DNA from: an uncultured bacterium
Lineage (GTDB): Bacteria > Bacillota > Clostridia > TANB77 > CAG-508
Assembly: GCA_905215935.1 (NCBI GenBank)
Contig: CAJMRY010000001.1
Coordinates: 124,001-188,000, forward strand
Direction of reading: 5' to 3'
Length of the DNA: 64,000 nt
The stretch's first letter is position 1; the number at the start of each line of letters is the position of its first letter. A program made the translations under genes and the position numbers. The notes beneath the pieces are model-generated. The model was not told the DNA's origin and did not search any database. It was given only the letters and a program-made list of their open reading frames with translations. Below are positions 9,010 to 18,170 of the stretch, in pieces.

Positions 9010-9102
9010 TATGCGGTTACACCTCCTTAACTTTAATTTCTGCGTAAACTTTATTTTTATAGCATAAGTATATTATAACTAATTTAATTATGCAAGATAA
9101 AA

Positions 9103-9594
9103 TTAAATAATATCTTCTACTTTTTTACCTCTTTTTTTAGCAACTTGCTCTATAGTTTGCATTGATTGTAATCCTTGTATTGTAGCATATACTACGTTTC
9201 TAGGATTGTTTGTTCCTATAACTTTAGTTCTAATATCTTTATATCCTGCAAGTTCAAGTACTGGTCTAACACTTCCACCTGCGATAACTCCTGTACCTTC
9301 TGCTGCTGGTTTTAGCATTACACTTGCACTACCAAATTTTCCTATATATTCGTGTGGTATTGTTGTTCCTACAACTGGAACTTCTACCAAATTCTTTTTA
9401 GCGTCTTCGATTGCTTTTTTGATTGCATCTGGAACTTCTGAAGCTTTTCCATTTCCTACACCAACGTGACCATTTTCGTCACCAACAACAACAACTGCAC
9501 TAAATCTAAATGTTCTACCACCTTTAACAACTTTAGCAACTCTATTAATCGCTACAACTTTTTCTTTTAATTCTGATGTATTTTCTTGTTGCAC
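9103..9594 (-). CDS. rpsE: 30S ribosomal protein S5
   Basis: S5 (163 residues) helps maintain decoding accuracy and is a target of spectinomycin resistance mutations. The N-terminal double-stranded RNA-binding domain includes 'VVAINRVAKVVKGGRTFRF' and 'VGVGNGKASEVPDAI'. The C-terminal half has 'GVIAGGSVRPVLELAG'. It lies 54 bases downstream of rplR. Confidence 0.98.
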   Translation of the reverse strand: MQQENTSELKEKVVAINRVAKVVKGGRTFRFSAVVVVGDENGHVGVGNGKASEVPDAIKKAIEDAKKNLVEVPVVGTTIPHEYIGKFGSASVMLKPAAEGTGVIAGGSVRPVLELAGYKDIRTKVIGTNNPRNVVYATIQGLQSMQTIEQVAKKRGKKVEDII

Positions 9595-9648
9595 GCTTTT
9601 TCCCTCCTTTTACTAATTTATAAGGTTTATATCCCCTTATTTTTTCTA

Positions 9649-10017
9649 TTAAAATACAAGACCTGCTTCTCTTGCAGCTTCTGCTAATTCTTTAATAACA
9701 CCATGATATACATAACCACTTCTATCAAAAACAACAGTTTTAATATTTTTATCCATTGCTCTTTTTGCTATTAAAGTTCCAACTTCTTTAGCAGCTTCTT
9801 TATTTGAATGTTTTACTTTTACTTCTTTATCAAGAGTAGAAGCACTAACCAATGTAGTTCCTTGAATATCATCAATTACTTGAACAAATAAGTTATTATT
9901 ACTTCTATATACACATAATCTTGGACGATCTGCTGTACCACTTATTTTTTTACGAACTCTTAAATGTCTTCTATCTCTTTCTAGTTTTCTATTTGTTTTA
10001 GTAATCATTCTTTTCAC
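9649..10017 (-). CDS. rplR: 50S ribosomal protein L18
   Basis: L18 (122 residues) binds 5S rRNA together with L5. It shows the basic N-terminus ('RKLERDRRHLRVRKKISG'), 'RPRLCVYRSNNNLFVQVID' and the end 'HGVIKELAEAAREAGLVF'. It starts 16 bases after the rplF stop. Confidence 0.98.
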   Translation of the reverse strand: MKRMITKTNRKLERDRRHLRVRKKISGTADRPRLCVYRSNNNLFVQVIDDIQGTTLVSASTLDKEVKVKHSNKEAAKEVGTLIAKRAMDKNIKTVVFDRSGYVYHGVIKELAEAAREAGLVF

Positions 10018-10033
10018 CTCTTTTTCTTATCTA

Positions 10034-10573
10034 TTATTTCTTACCAGCTTTACCTTCTTTACGTCTAATATGCTCTTCTGCATATTTAATTCCTTTTCCT
10101 CTATATACTTCTGGTGGTCTCTTTGTTCTGATAACAGCAGCTGTTTGACCAACTAACTCTTTATCAATACCTCTAACTATAATTTGGTTTGGATTTGGAA
10201 CATCATATGTAATTCCTTCTGGAGCTTCCATCTCTACTGGATGAGAATATCCTAAGTTCATTAATAAGTTGTTTCCTTTTTTCTGAGCTCTATATCCAAC
10301 ACCATTTATTTCTAATTCTCTTTTATACTCGTTTAAAACGCCTTCTATCATATTACTAATTAAAGTTCTTGTTAAACCATGTAAACTTCTATTTTGTGGT
10401 TCATCATCTGGTCTTTCAACTTTAATTACTTTATCTTCCATAGAAACTTTAATATTATTATGAAAATCTTTTTCTAAAGTTCCTTTAGGTCCTTTTACAG
10501 TAATGTGATTTCCGTTTAAAGTAACTTCAACACCATCTGGTACTGTAATAGGTTTATTTCCTATTCTTGACAT
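10034..10573 (-). CDS. rplF: 50S ribosomal protein L6
   Basis: L6 (179 residues) has two related RNA-binding domains and lies near the factor-binding site. It opens 'MSRIGNKPITVPDGVEV' and carries the signature 'RPPEVYRGKGIKYAEE' near the C-terminus. Length and order (rpsH-rplF-rplR) are standard. Confidence 0.98.
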   Translation of the reverse strand: MSRIGNKPITVPDGVEVTLNGNHITVKGPKGTLEKDFHNNIKVSMEDKVIKVERPDDEPQNRSLHGLTRTLISNMIEGVLNEYKRELEINGVGYRAQKKGNNLLMNLGYSHPVEMEAPEGITYDVPNPNQIIVRGIDKELVGQTAAVIRTKRPPEVYRGKGIKYAEEHIRRKEGKAGKK

Positions 10574-10648
10574 TTTTTACCCTCCTTCTTTTAATTTAGT
10601 TTATTTCTTAGTTTTAATAATTACAAATAACTTATTTAGGTGTATCTC

Positions 10649-11050
10649 TTACCATACGTAAGCTAAAACTTCTCCACCTAAACCTTCTTGTCTTGCCTCT
10701 CTATCTGTTTTAATTCCTTTAGAAGTTGAAATTAAGGCAATTCCTAGTCCATTTAATACTTTTGGTAATTCGTCTTTAGATGCATAAACTCTTAATCCTG
10801 GTTTACTAATTCTCTTTAAACCATCAATTATTCTAGCGCCCTTTTCATCATATTTTAAAGTAATTCTTAAAATTCCTTGATTTGCTTCGCCTTCTATTTC
10901 TTCAACTGCTTTTATATATCCTTCATTTAATAAGATATTAGCAATTGCTCTTTTCATATTTGATGCAGGAACATCTACTGTTTTATGTTTTGAACTATTT
11001 GCATTTCTTATTCTTGTTAGCATATCTGCTATTGGATCAGTAGTAATCAA
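10649..11050 (-). CDS. rpsH: 30S ribosomal protein S8
   Basis: S8 (133 residues) binds the central domain of 16S rRNA and in many bacteria represses the spc operon. It has 'DPIADMLTRIRNANSSKH' at the start and 'VLNGLGIALISTSKGI' plus 'GGEVLAYVW' at the end. It is preceded by an AGGAGG-type site and separated from rpsZ by 79 bases. Confidence 0.98.
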   Translation of the reverse strand: MITTDPIADMLTRIRNANSSKHKTVDVPASNMKRAIANILLNEGYIKAVEEIEGEANQGILRITLKYDEKGARIIDGLKRISKPGLRVYASKDELPKVLNGLGIALISTSKGIKTDREARQEGLGGEVLAYVW

Positions 11051-11129
11051 TTTTCATACCTCCTTCTTGTTACTCTTTTATAATTTTTTAGAAACATTCC
11101 GCTTTTTCTTTTTAACATAACTTTAGGTT

Positions 11130-11315
11130 TTACCAGCTAGCTTTCTTTACTCCTGGTATTTCTCCTTTATGAGCTAATTCTCTAAAGCATACACGGCATA
11201 TTCCAAATTTTCTAATGTAAGCATGTGGTCTTCCACAAATTTTACATCTGTTATATTCTCTTGTCTTGAATTTTTGATCTTTTTGTTGTTTTACTTTTAA
11301 TGATTTCTTAGCCAT
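11130..11315 (-). CDS. rpsZ: 30S ribosomal protein S14, zinc-binding type Z
   Basis: At 61 residues this is the short S14 paralogue. Zinc ligands appear as 'CKICGRP' and 'CRVCFREL', a CxxC pair spaced 12 residues from a second CxxC. It ends 'GEIPGVKKASW'. S14 binds the 30S head near the A site. It is in its canonical spc position between rplE and rpsH. Confidence 0.97.
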   Translation of the reverse strand: MAKKSLKVKQQKDQKFKTREYNRCKICGRPHAYIRKFGICRVCFRELAHKGEIPGVKKASW

Positions 11316-11434
11316 TCTTTATACTTCTCCTCCTTTTCGACTAAAGTCTCGGGACCAATTTATTTGAAATTTCACATTTCGGCTTTCATTTTTTATGAGA
11401 AGCGTCCCTTTAATTTTGCCTATTTATGTGAATT

Positions 11435-11974
11435 TTATCCTTTAAAAGGCATTCCTAAAAGAGTTAATAATTCTCTTGCTTCTTCATCTGTATTTGCTGT
11501 TGTAACAAATATAATATCCATTCCTCTTATTTTATCAATTTTATCATACTCAATTTCTGGGAATATTAATTGTTCTTTTATACCCATTGAGTAATTTCCT
11601 CTACCATCAAATGAATTTGCAGATACTCCTCTAAAATCTCTTACTCTTGGAAGTGCTACATTAAATAGTTTGTATGCAAAATCATACATTTTTCCTTTTC
11701 TCAAAGTAACTTTACATCCAATATCAACACCTGCTCTTAATTTGAAAGCAGCAATTGCCTTTTTAGATTTTGTAACAATTGGTTTTTGACCTGTTATTAA
11801 TTTTAAATCATTAACAGCATTCTCTAATGATTTAGGATTTTCTTTTGTATCTCCTAAACCTATATTGATTACTATTTTTTCTAGTTTTGGAACTTCCATA
11901 ACTGATTTATAATTGAATTTTTTCATCATGCTTGGTATAATTTCTTTTTCATATTGTTCTCTTAATTTTTCCAT
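11435..11974 (-). CDS. rplE: 50S ribosomal protein L5
   Basis: L5 (179 residues) anchors 5S rRNA and touches P-site tRNA. 'MEVPKLEKIVINIGLGD', 'GQKPIVTKSKKAIAAFKLR' and 'RDFRGVSANSFDGRGNYS' are family signatures. It follows rplX after 23 bases. Confidence 0.98.
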   Translation of the reverse strand: MEKLREQYEKEIIPSMMKKFNYKSVMEVPKLEKIVINIGLGDTKENPKSLENAVNDLKLITGQKPIVTKSKKAIAAFKLRAGVDIGCKVTLRKGKMYDFAYKLFNVALPRVRDFRGVSANSFDGRGNYSMGIKEQLIFPEIEYDKIDKIRGMDIIFVTTANTDEEARELLTLLGMPFKG

Positions 11975-11997
11975 AAGTCTTCAATAGACCTCCTTTC

Positions 11998-12321
11998 TTA
12001 TTTAATTTTTGTACCACATTTTTTACAAACACGTACTTTCTCATCTTTTTGAATTTCAAATCCTATTCTTGTAGGTTTTCCGCATTTTGGACAAACTACA
12101 TTTACTTTACTTGAATGGATTGCACATTCAACTGGTATAATTCCGCCTTCTTCACCTTGTCTTCTTGGCTTAACATGTTTTTTTCTTATATTAATACCTT
12201 TTACAATTACTTTTTCTGTCTTTGGTATTACTTCTAATACTTCTCCGGTTTTACCTTTATCATTTCCTGATAAAACTTGAACTGTATCACCTTTTTTTAC
12301 TTTCAACATTTTATATTTCAC
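11998..12321 (-). CDS. rplX: 50S ribosomal protein L24
   Basis: L24 (107 residues) initiates 50S assembly. The N-terminal KOW motif is 'KKGDTVQVLSGNDKGKTGEV'. The C-terminus keeps two Cys pairs (CPKCGK and CKKCGT), a zinc-ribbon form retained by many Firmicutes. A 162-base spacer separates it from rplN; that spacer holds no gene, only small hairpins such as AATGTG/CACATT. Confidence 0.97.
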   Translation of the reverse strand: MKYKMLKVKKGDTVQVLSGNDKGKTGEVLEVIPKTEKVIVKGINIRKKHVKPRRQGEEGGIIPVECAIHSSKVNVVCPKCGKPTRIGFEIQKDEKVRVCKKCGTKIK

Positions 12322-12483
12322 CTCTTCTTTTCGGTAATTTAATATCTTATAGGTTTACAGATTCACTAATCGTTCATCTGCATCTTTAATCTCTAATAAT
12401 AGAACTACTTAAACAGTCGTTCTATTTAAGAGCTTAAAGTCCTCTGTATCAACAATGTGTAAGCTCACACATTCGCTAACACA

Positions 12484-12852
12484 TTATAGAACTTCAGGAG
12501 CTAAAGATAATATTTTCATGTAATCTTTATCTCTTAATTCTCTTGCAACTGGCCCAAATATACGAGTTCCTTTTGGGTTTCCATCTTCTTTTATAATTAC
12601 AGCTGCATTTTCATCAAATCTTATATATGATCCATCTGCTCTTCTTGTTGGTTTTTTAGTTCTTACTACTACTGCTTTTACAACATCACCTTTTTTAACA
12701 ACGCCACCTGGTGTAGCTGTTTTAACAGAAGCAACAATAACATCTCCAATTCTAGCGTATTTTCTATATGATCCGCCTAGACATCTGATACACATAATTT
12801 CTTTTGCACCAGTGTTATCAGCTACTTTTAATATAGATTGTTGCTGTACCAT
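12484..12852 (-). CDS. rplN: 50S ribosomal protein L14
   Basis: L14 (122 residues) sits at the subunit interface and is the docking site of the silencing factor RsfS. It has 'LKVADNTGAKEIMCIRCLGG', 'GDVVKAVVVRTKKPTRR' and 'IFGPVARELRDKDYMKI'. It follows rpsQ after 27 bases. Confidence 0.98.
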   Translation of the reverse strand: MVQQQSILKVADNTGAKEIMCIRCLGGSYRKYARIGDVIVASVKTATPGGVVKKGDVVKAVVVRTKKPTRRADGSYIRFDENAAVIIKEDGNPKGTRIFGPVARELRDKDYMKILSLAPEVL

Positions 12853-12879
12853 ACTACTAGTACCTCCTTCTTTAATTAA

Positions 12880-13143
12880 TTATTTTATAACTGCCTTTTC
12901 AACGATTTCAACTACTCTCCATCTCTTATCTTTTGATAAAGGTCTTGTTTCCATTACTTTAACTTTATCTCCAGTTTGGCATTCATTTTTTTCGTCATGA
13001 GCTTTTAACTTATATGTTCTTTTTTGGATTTTTCCATAAGTTTTATTTTTTTCACTTGTTTCTACTGCAACAACAACTGTTTTATCCATTTTATCAGAAA
13101 CAACTGTACCAATCATAACTTTACGAAGATTTCTTTCTTCCAT
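12880..13143 (-). CDS. rpsQ: 30S ribosomal protein S17
   Basis: S17 (87 residues) is an OB-fold protein of the 30S body. It has 'IGTVVSDKMDKTVVVAVE', 'KAHDEKNECQTGDKVKV' and 'ETRPLSKDKRWRVVEI'. It lies 72 bases after rpmC. Confidence 0.98.
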   Translation of the reverse strand: MEERNLRKVMIGTVVSDKMDKTVVVAVETSEKNKTYGKIQKRTYKLKAHDEKNECQTGDKVKVMETRPLSKDKRWRVVEIVEKAVIK

Positions 13144-13215
13144 TTCGATTAATCTCCTTCCTCAAAAATTGTCAGGATTACATTTTATTTGTTCTAGTAA
13201 ATATAGTTCCTGCTA

Positions 13216-13416
13216 CTATTTTACTTCTTCAATTTCTCTTTTTCTTAATTCAGTTTTTACTCTAGCAATGTCTTTTCTCACTTCTTTAATTTTCATAGGA
13301 TTATCTAGACCATTTGTTTTTAAACTAAATCTTAATTTAAATAACTCTGATTTTAATTCTCCTAATTCCTTTTCTAAATCTGGTGAAGACATTTCTCTTA
13401 TTTTATTTATCTTCAT
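13216..13416 (-). CDS. rpmC: 50S ribosomal protein L29
   Basis: L29 (66 residues) is a two-helix hairpin near the tunnel exit that helps bind trigger factor and SRP. 'ELGELKSELFKLRFSL' and 'IKEVRKDIARVKTELRKRE' are typical. Its start overlaps the end of rplP by 14 bases, suggesting translational coupling. Confidence 0.97.
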   Translation of the reverse strand: MKINKIREMSSPDLEKELGELKSELFKLRFSLKTNGLDNPMKIKEVRKDIARVKTELRKREIEEVK

Positions 13417-13846
13417 CTATTTCACCACCTATTTCAGTTTCCTTTTTAACAAATTTACACTTAACAGATAGTTTATTTGCAGCAAGTCTTAAAGCTTCTC
13501 TTGCAGTTTCTTCTGGAACTCCTGCTATTTCAAACATTACTCTACCTGGTTTTACAGCTGCTACCCAGTATTCTACGGCTCCTTTACCTTTACCCATACG
13601 AGTTTCAGCTGGCTTCTTTGTTATTGGTTTATCTGGGAAAATTTTGATCCAAACTTTTCCACCTCTTTTAATATAACGAGTCATAGCAACACGGGCTGCT
13701 TCTATTTGATTAGAAGTAATAAACCCTAGTTCTAATGATTGAATACCATATTCACCATCAGTAACTTTATTTCCTCTCATTGCTTTTCCTCTTACTCTAC
13801 CTTTTTGTTGTTTTCTATATTTTGTTCTTTTTGGCATTAATGGCAT
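13403..13846 (-). CDS. rplP: 50S ribosomal protein L16
   Basis: L16 (147 residues) organises the A-site region of the 50S subunit. It has 'MPKRTKYRKQQKGRVRGKA', 'GGKVWIKIFPDKPITKKP' and 'GKGAVEYWVAAVKPG'. The ATG at 13846 shares its first base with the last base of the rpsC stop. The start could also be at the second methionine (MPKRTK). Confidence 0.97.
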   Translation of the reverse strand: MPLMPKRTKYRKQQKGRVRGKAMRGNKVTDGEYGIQSLELGFITSNQIEAARVAMTRYIKRGGKVWIKIFPDKPITKKPAETRMGKGKGAVEYWVAAVKPGRVMFEIAGVPEETAREALRLAANKLSVKCKFVKKETEIGGEIDEDK

Positions 13847-14508
13847 TATTTGTCTCCTCCTTCCATTTTAGCTTTTTTAGCTGGAAGAACTTCACCTTTA
13901 TATATCCAAACTTTAACACCGATTTTTCCATATGTTGTATCTGCTTCTGCAAATCCATAATCAATATCAGCTCTTAATGTTTGAAGTGGTATTGTACCTT
14001 CTTTATAGAATTCTGTTCTAGCCATATCTGCTCCACCTAATCTTCCAGATACTGCAGTTTTAATTCCTAAAGCACCTGCTTTCATAGATTTTTGCATACA
14101 TTGTTTCATTGCTCTTCTGAATGAAATTCTTCTTTCTAATTGTCCTGCGATATTTTCTGCAACTAATTGTGCATCTACATCAACATTTTTAACCTCAACT
14201 ATATTTAAATTTACTTCTTTATTAATCATTTTTTGTAATTCAAGTTTTAATTCTTCAGCAAGGTTTCCACCTTTTCCGATTACTAAACCTGGTTTTGCTG
14301 TAAATACATTAACTTTAACAAATTTAGCAGTTCTTTCAATTTCAATTTTTGAAATTCCACTAACATATAATTTTTTCTTTACATATTTACGGATTTTGTT
14401 ATCTTCTACAAGATAATCTCCAAAGTTCTTAGAATCTGCATACCATTTTGAACTCCAATCCTTAATTATGCCAACTCTTAATCCATGTGGATCCATTTTT
14501 TGTCCCAT
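13846..14508 (-). CDS. rpsC: 30S ribosomal protein S3
   Basis: S3 (220 residues) lines the mRNA entry tunnel. It has a KH domain with 'VFTAKPGLVIGKGGNLAEEL' (about 60-85) and a C-terminal domain with 'GALGIKTAVSGRLGGADMAR'. Its stop overlaps the rplP start by one base. Standard position after rplV. Confidence 0.98.
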   Translation of the reverse strand: MGQKMDPHGLRVGIIKDWSSKWYADSKNFGDYLVEDNKIRKYVKKKLYVSGISKIEIERTAKFVKVNVFTAKPGLVIGKGGNLAEELKLELQKMINKEVNLNIVEVKNVDVDAQLVAENIAGQLERRISFRRAMKQCMQKSMKAGALGIKTAVSGRLGGADMARTEFYKEGTIPLQTLRADIDYGFAEADTTYGKIGVKVWIYKGEVLPAKKAKMEGGDK

Positions 14509-14530
14509 TTTAAATAAATCCTCCTTTCTT

Positions 14531-14893
14531 TTACACTCTTTCTCTCAATACTATTGTTATATGACTTGTTCTTTTTCTTATTCTAACTGCTGAACCTTTT
14601 GCAGCAGGTCTAATTCTCTTTAATGTTGGACCTTGATTTGCATAAATTTCAGCAACATATAATTTACTACTAGTCATATTATGATTATTTTCAGCATTTG
14701 CAATAGCTGATTTTAATAATTTTTCTAATATTTCAGATGCAGCTTTTGGTGTAAATTTAACGATAGCTAAAGCTTCATCAACATTTTTTCCTCTTAATAA
14801 ATCTGCAACGACTTTCACTTTTCTAGGTGAAATTCTTGCAAATTTAAGAGTTGCAACTGCTTCTGGTATAATTTCTTGCATTACTTCTTCCAC
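14531..14893 (-). CDS. rplV: 50S ribosomal protein L22
   Basis: L22 (120 residues) has a beta hairpin reaching into the exit tunnel, the site of macrolide-resistance changes. It shows 'KFARISPRKVKVVADLLRG' and 'GPTLKRIRPAAKGSAVRIR'. It follows rpsS after 29 bases. Confidence 0.98.
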   Translation of the reverse strand: MEEVMQEIIPEAVATLKFARISPRKVKVVADLLRGKNVDEALAIVKFTPKAASEILEKLLKSAIANAENNHNMTSSKLYVAEIYANQGPTLKRIRPAAKGSAVRIRKRTSHITIVLRERV

Positions 14894-14922
14894 TTTATTT
14901 CCCTCCTTAAAGTAGTTTTATT

Positions 14923-15198
14923 TTATTTTTTTGTTGTTTTTTCTCCTGCATGACCTTTGAATGTTCTTGTTGGAGCAAATTCTCCTAATTTATGTCCTAT
15001 CATTTCTTCTGATATATAAACTGGTACATGTTTTCTACCATCATGAACAGCTATTGTGTGTCCAACCATTTGTGGATATATAGTAGAAGCTCTTGACCAT
15101 GTTTTTAATACTTCTTTATTTCCTGATTCATTCATAGCTTCAATTCTTTTCATAAGTTCAGGAGCTACGTATGGTACTTTTTTACTAGATCTTGACAT
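14923..15198 (-). CDS. rpsS: 30S ribosomal protein S19
   Basis: S19 (91 residues) forms a head complex with S13. It shows 'TWSRASTIYPQMVGHTIAVH', 'MIGHKLGEFAPTRTFKGH' and a lysine-rich end. It starts 20 bases after rplB. Confidence 0.98.
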   Translation of the reverse strand: MSRSSKKVPYVAPELMKRIEAMNESGNKEVLKTWSRASTIYPQMVGHTIAVHDGRKHVPVYISEEMIGHKLGEFAPTRTFKGHAGEKTTKK

Positions 15199-15218
15199 AA
15201 GTATTATTTCCCTCCTTC

Positions 15219-16046
15219 TTATTTTCTTCTCTTAACAATAAATTTATCAGATTGTTTATTTTTCTTTCTTGTTTTATATCCAAGAGCTGGTTTACCCCAA
15301 GGTGTCATTGGTCCTGCGTGTCCTACAGGTGCTCTACCTTCACCACCACCATGAGGGTGATCTACTGGGTTCATTACAGAACCTCTAACTTCAGGTCTTT
15401 TACCCATATGTCTGCTTCTTCCAGCTTTACCTATTTTAACATTTTCATGGTCTGAGTTTCCAACTGTTCCTATAGTTGCTCTACATACAGCCATTATTAA
15501 TCTCATTTCTCCTGATGGAAGTCTTACGTGAGCATATTTACCTTCTTTAGCCATTAATTGTGCTTCTTGTCCAGCAGCTCTTACTAATTTTCCACCTTGA
15601 CCAGGATTTAATTCTATATTATGAATCATTGTACCTACTGGTATGCTTTCAATTTTCATACAGTTTCCTGGTTTAATATCTGCTTTATCTCCAGATACTA
15701 CTTTGTCACCATCTGTTAATCCGATTGGTGCTAAGATGTATGATTTTTCTCCATCTTCATATTCTATTAAAGCAATATTTGCACTTCTGTTTGGATCATA
15801 TTCGATTCCTATAACAGTTGCTACCATATCATCTTTTCTTCTTTTAAAATCTATTATTCTATATTTTTGTCTGTTTCCTCCACCTTGGTGACGTACAGTT
15901 ATTCTACCATATGAGTTTCTTCCTGAATTTTTCTTTTTCTTTGCAAGTAAAGATCTTTCAGGAGTAGATTTTGTTATTTCATCAAATGTAGAAACTGTCA
16001 TGTTTCTTAATGATGGAGTTGTTGGGTTAAAATGTTTCATTCCCAT
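15219..16046 (-). CDS. rplB: 50S ribosomal protein L2
   Basis: L2 (275 residues) is needed for subunit association and peptidyl transfer. It shows 'RNSYGRITVRHQGGGNRQKY', the central SH3-like domain and the C-terminal 'VDHPHGGGEGRAPVG', which carries the conserved histidine. Length and position are standard. Confidence 0.98.
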   Translation of the reverse strand: MGMKHFNPTTPSLRNMTVSTFDEITKSTPERSLLAKKKKNSGRNSYGRITVRHQGGGNRQKYRIIDFKRRKDDMVATVIGIEYDPNRSANIALIEYEDGEKSYILAPIGLTDGDKVVSGDKADIKPGNCMKIESIPVGTMIHNIELNPGQGGKLVRAAGQEAQLMAKEGKYAHVRLPSGEMRLIMAVCRATIGTVGNSDHENVKIGKAGRSRHMGKRPEVRGSVMNPVDHPHGGGEGRAPVGHAGPMTPWGKPALGYKTRKKNKQSDKFIVKRRK

Positions 16047-16123
16047 TTTTTATTCTCTCCTTTTAATTTTATTTTCCTAGTATTAAAACTAGATATTTAT
16101 TTTTTATTTACTTTATAAGCAGA

Positions 16124-16471
16124 TTAAGCTCCCATAAATTCATCTATTGAATCTTTATATTTCTTAGAAACTTTCTTTACTTTTCCGCCTTCTGCTTTGT
16201 AAGATACTTCTGATGGATTTGTATCGATTGTAACTATTGCTTTTTTCCAATCTGATGTTCTTCCAACACTTCTACCTACTCTTTTTTCTTTTCCTTTTAC
16301 TGTAATTGTATTTACACTTAATACTTTTACTTCAAAAAGTTTTTCTACAGCTCTTGCTATATCAACTTTTGTTGCTTTTTTATTTACTTTAAAGGTATAC
16401 TTTCCTTCTTGTAATCCATCATTACTTTTTTCAGTAATAATTGGTTCAATTATGATATCTTCCGCCATCAT
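16124..16471 (-). CDS. rplW: 50S ribosomal protein L23
   Basis: L23 (115 residues) is the tunnel-exit docking site for SRP and trigger factor. It shows 'IIEPIITEKSNDGLQEGKYT' and 'VDIARAVEKLFEVKVLSVNT'. It is about 15 residues longer than usual because of a C-terminal Lys-rich extension. It starts one base after rplD ends. Confidence 0.97.
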   Translation of the reverse strand: MMAEDIIIEPIITEKSNDGLQEGKYTFKVNKKATKVDIARAVEKLFEVKVLSVNTITVKGKEKRVGRSVGRTSDWKKAIVTIDTNPSEVSYKAEGGKVKKVSKKYKDSIDEFMGA

Positions 16472-16472
16472 C

Positions 16473-17096
16473 TTATGCGTACACCTCCTCTAATTTTTTA
16501 ACTGTATCTAGAGTAATTATTAAGTTTTTATATTTTAATAAATCATAAACATTTATTGTATTTACTAAACTTGTTTTTACTCCTTCTATATTTCTTGCAG
16601 ATTTTTGAATATTTTCATTCTTTTCTGGTAAAACGATTAAAGATTTACCTTCTACTTTTAAGTTTGTTAATGCTTTAGCCATTTCTTTAGTTTTGATTTC
16701 TTTTAAATCTAAACTATCAACAACAACTAATTCTTTTTCTAAAACTTTAGAACTTAATATTGATTTAATTGCAAGTCTCTTTTCTTTTTTATTAACTGTA
16801 TATTTATATGAACGTGGTTTTGGTCCTAATGCAATACCACCTTTAATCCATTGTGGAGCTCTTATACTTCCTTGTCTAGCTCTACCAGTACCTTTTTGTC
16901 TCCATGGTTTTCTTCCACCACCACGAACTTCTGCTCTTGTTTTTGTACTTTGTGTACCTTGTCTTTGGTTAGCTAAAAAGTTAACTAAAACACTATGTAC
17001 AACTGATTCATTTGGTTCTATACCAAATACTTCTTCTTTTAGTTCTACTGATTTAACTTTCTTTCCTTCTACATTGTATACATCTATACTAGGCAT
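16473..17096 (-). CDS. rplD: 50S ribosomal protein L4
   Basis: L4 (207 residues) forms part of the exit-tunnel constriction and in some bacteria represses the S10 operon. It shows 'QRQGTQSTKTRAEVRGGGRK', 'PWRQKGTGRARQGSIRAPQW' and a C-terminal globular domain. It follows rplC after 18 bases. Confidence 0.98.
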   Translation of the reverse strand: MPSIDVYNVEGKKVKSVELKEEVFGIEPNESVVHSVLVNFLANQRQGTQSTKTRAEVRGGGRKPWRQKGTGRARQGSIRAPQWIKGGIALGPKPRSYKYTVNKKEKRLAIKSILSSKVLEKELVVVDSLDLKEIKTKEMAKALTNLKVEGKSLIVLPEKNENIQKSARNIEGVKTSLVNTINVYDLLKYKNLIITLDTVKKLEEVYA

Positions 17097-17114
17097 TTAC
17101 TTTTTCCTCCTTCC

Positions 17115-17741
17115 TTATGCTTTTACGCTTGTTTTTAATTTTAATATTGCACCTTTAGCTCCTGGTACACTACCTTTTACTAAGATTGCATTTTTATCTA
17201 AATCTACTTTTACAACATCTAGATTTTGTATTGTAACTGTAACTCTTCCCATATGTCCTGGAAGTTTTTTACCTTTAAATACTCTACCTGGTGTTGATGT
17301 TGGTCCCATTGAACCTGGTCTTCTATGATACATAGAACCATGACCCATAGGTCCTCTTGATTGTCCATGACGTTTAATAACACCTTGGAATCCTTTTCCT
17401 TTTGAAGTTCCTTGTACGTCGATTCTGTCTCCTACTACAAAAGTATCAACTTTTATTTCATCTCCTACATTAACTCCATCTACCGAATCCATTCTGAATT
17501 CTCTTAAATGTTTTTTTAGAGCTAATTTTGCTTTTGCAAAATGTCCTTTTTCTGGTTTATTTAATTTACTTTCCTTTACATCACCATATCCTAATTGAAT
17601 AGCATTGTATCCATCTGTTTCTACTGATTTAACTTGTGCTACTAAACAAGGACCAGCTTCTATTACTGTAACTGGAATAACTTTTCCTGTTTCATCAAAT
17701 ATTTGAGTCATTCCAACTTTTTTTCCTATTAATGTTTTCAT
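17115..17741 (-). CDS. rplC: 50S ribosomal protein L3
   Basis: L3 (208 residues) nucleates 50S assembly and reaches the peptidyl transferase centre. It shows 'IGKKVGMTQIFDETGKVIPV' and 'GTSKGKGFQGVIKRHGQSRG', plus 'GHMGRVTVTIQNLDVV'. It is preceded by GGAGG and lies 96 bases downstream of rpsJ. Confidence 0.98.
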   Translation of the reverse strand: MKTLIGKKVGMTQIFDETGKVIPVTVIEAGPCLVAQVKSVETDGYNAIQLGYGDVKESKLNKPEKGHFAKAKLALKKHLREFRMDSVDGVNVGDEIKVDTFVVGDRIDVQGTSKGKGFQGVIKRHGQSRGPMGHGSMYHRRPGSMGPTSTPGRVFKGKKLPGHMGRVTVTIQNLDVVKVDLDKNAILVKGSVPGAKGAILKLKTSVKA

Positions 17742-17837
17742 TTTTCCCTCCTAAATACTATTGGCTGATATTTTGTTTTCTATATTTTTATAGTACATCA
17801 GCTTGGTCTTAATAAGAGACCTTTTTAATTTTTAAAA

Positions 17838-18170
17838 TTATAATTTTATTTCAATATCAACACCTGCTGGTAAGTCTATTTTCATAAGACTATCTACAGT
17901 TTTTTGTGTTGGGTAAAGAATATCAATAACTCTTTTATGTGTTCTCATCTCAAATTGTTCTCTTGAATCTTTGTGTTTGTGTGGAGAACGTAATATTGTT
18001 ATGATTTCTTTCTCTGTTGGTAGTGGAATAGGACCTGAAACTTTTGCTCCTGTTCTTTTAGCAGTATCTACTATTTTTTCAGCAGACTGTTCTAAAACTA
18101 CATGATCATAAGCTTTTAATCTTATTCTGATTTTTTCACTTGCTACCGCATTTCCTGTTACTGTTGCCAT
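17838..18170 (-). CDS. rpsJ: 30S ribosomal protein S10
   Basis: S10 is a 30S head protein, also known as the Nus factor NusE. The start ATG at 18170 has AAGGAGG upstream and gives 110 residues; upstream frame extension to 18266 runs through the leader and is rejected. 'KIRIRLKAYDHVVLEQSAEK' and 'GPIPLPTEKEIITILRSPHK' are diagnostic. It is the first gene of the superoperon. Confidence 0.97.
   Translation of the reverse strand: MATVTGNAVASEKIRIRLKAYDHVVLEQSAEKIVDTAKRTGAKVSGPIPLPTEKEIITILRSPHKHKDSREQFEMRTHKRVIDILYPTQKTVDSLMKIDLPAGVDIEIKL

Noticed and set aside
1792..17328. Open frames on the plus strand opposite the ribosomal genes
   Set aside because: They are antisense shadows of highly conserved ribosomal protein genes and lack ribosome sites.
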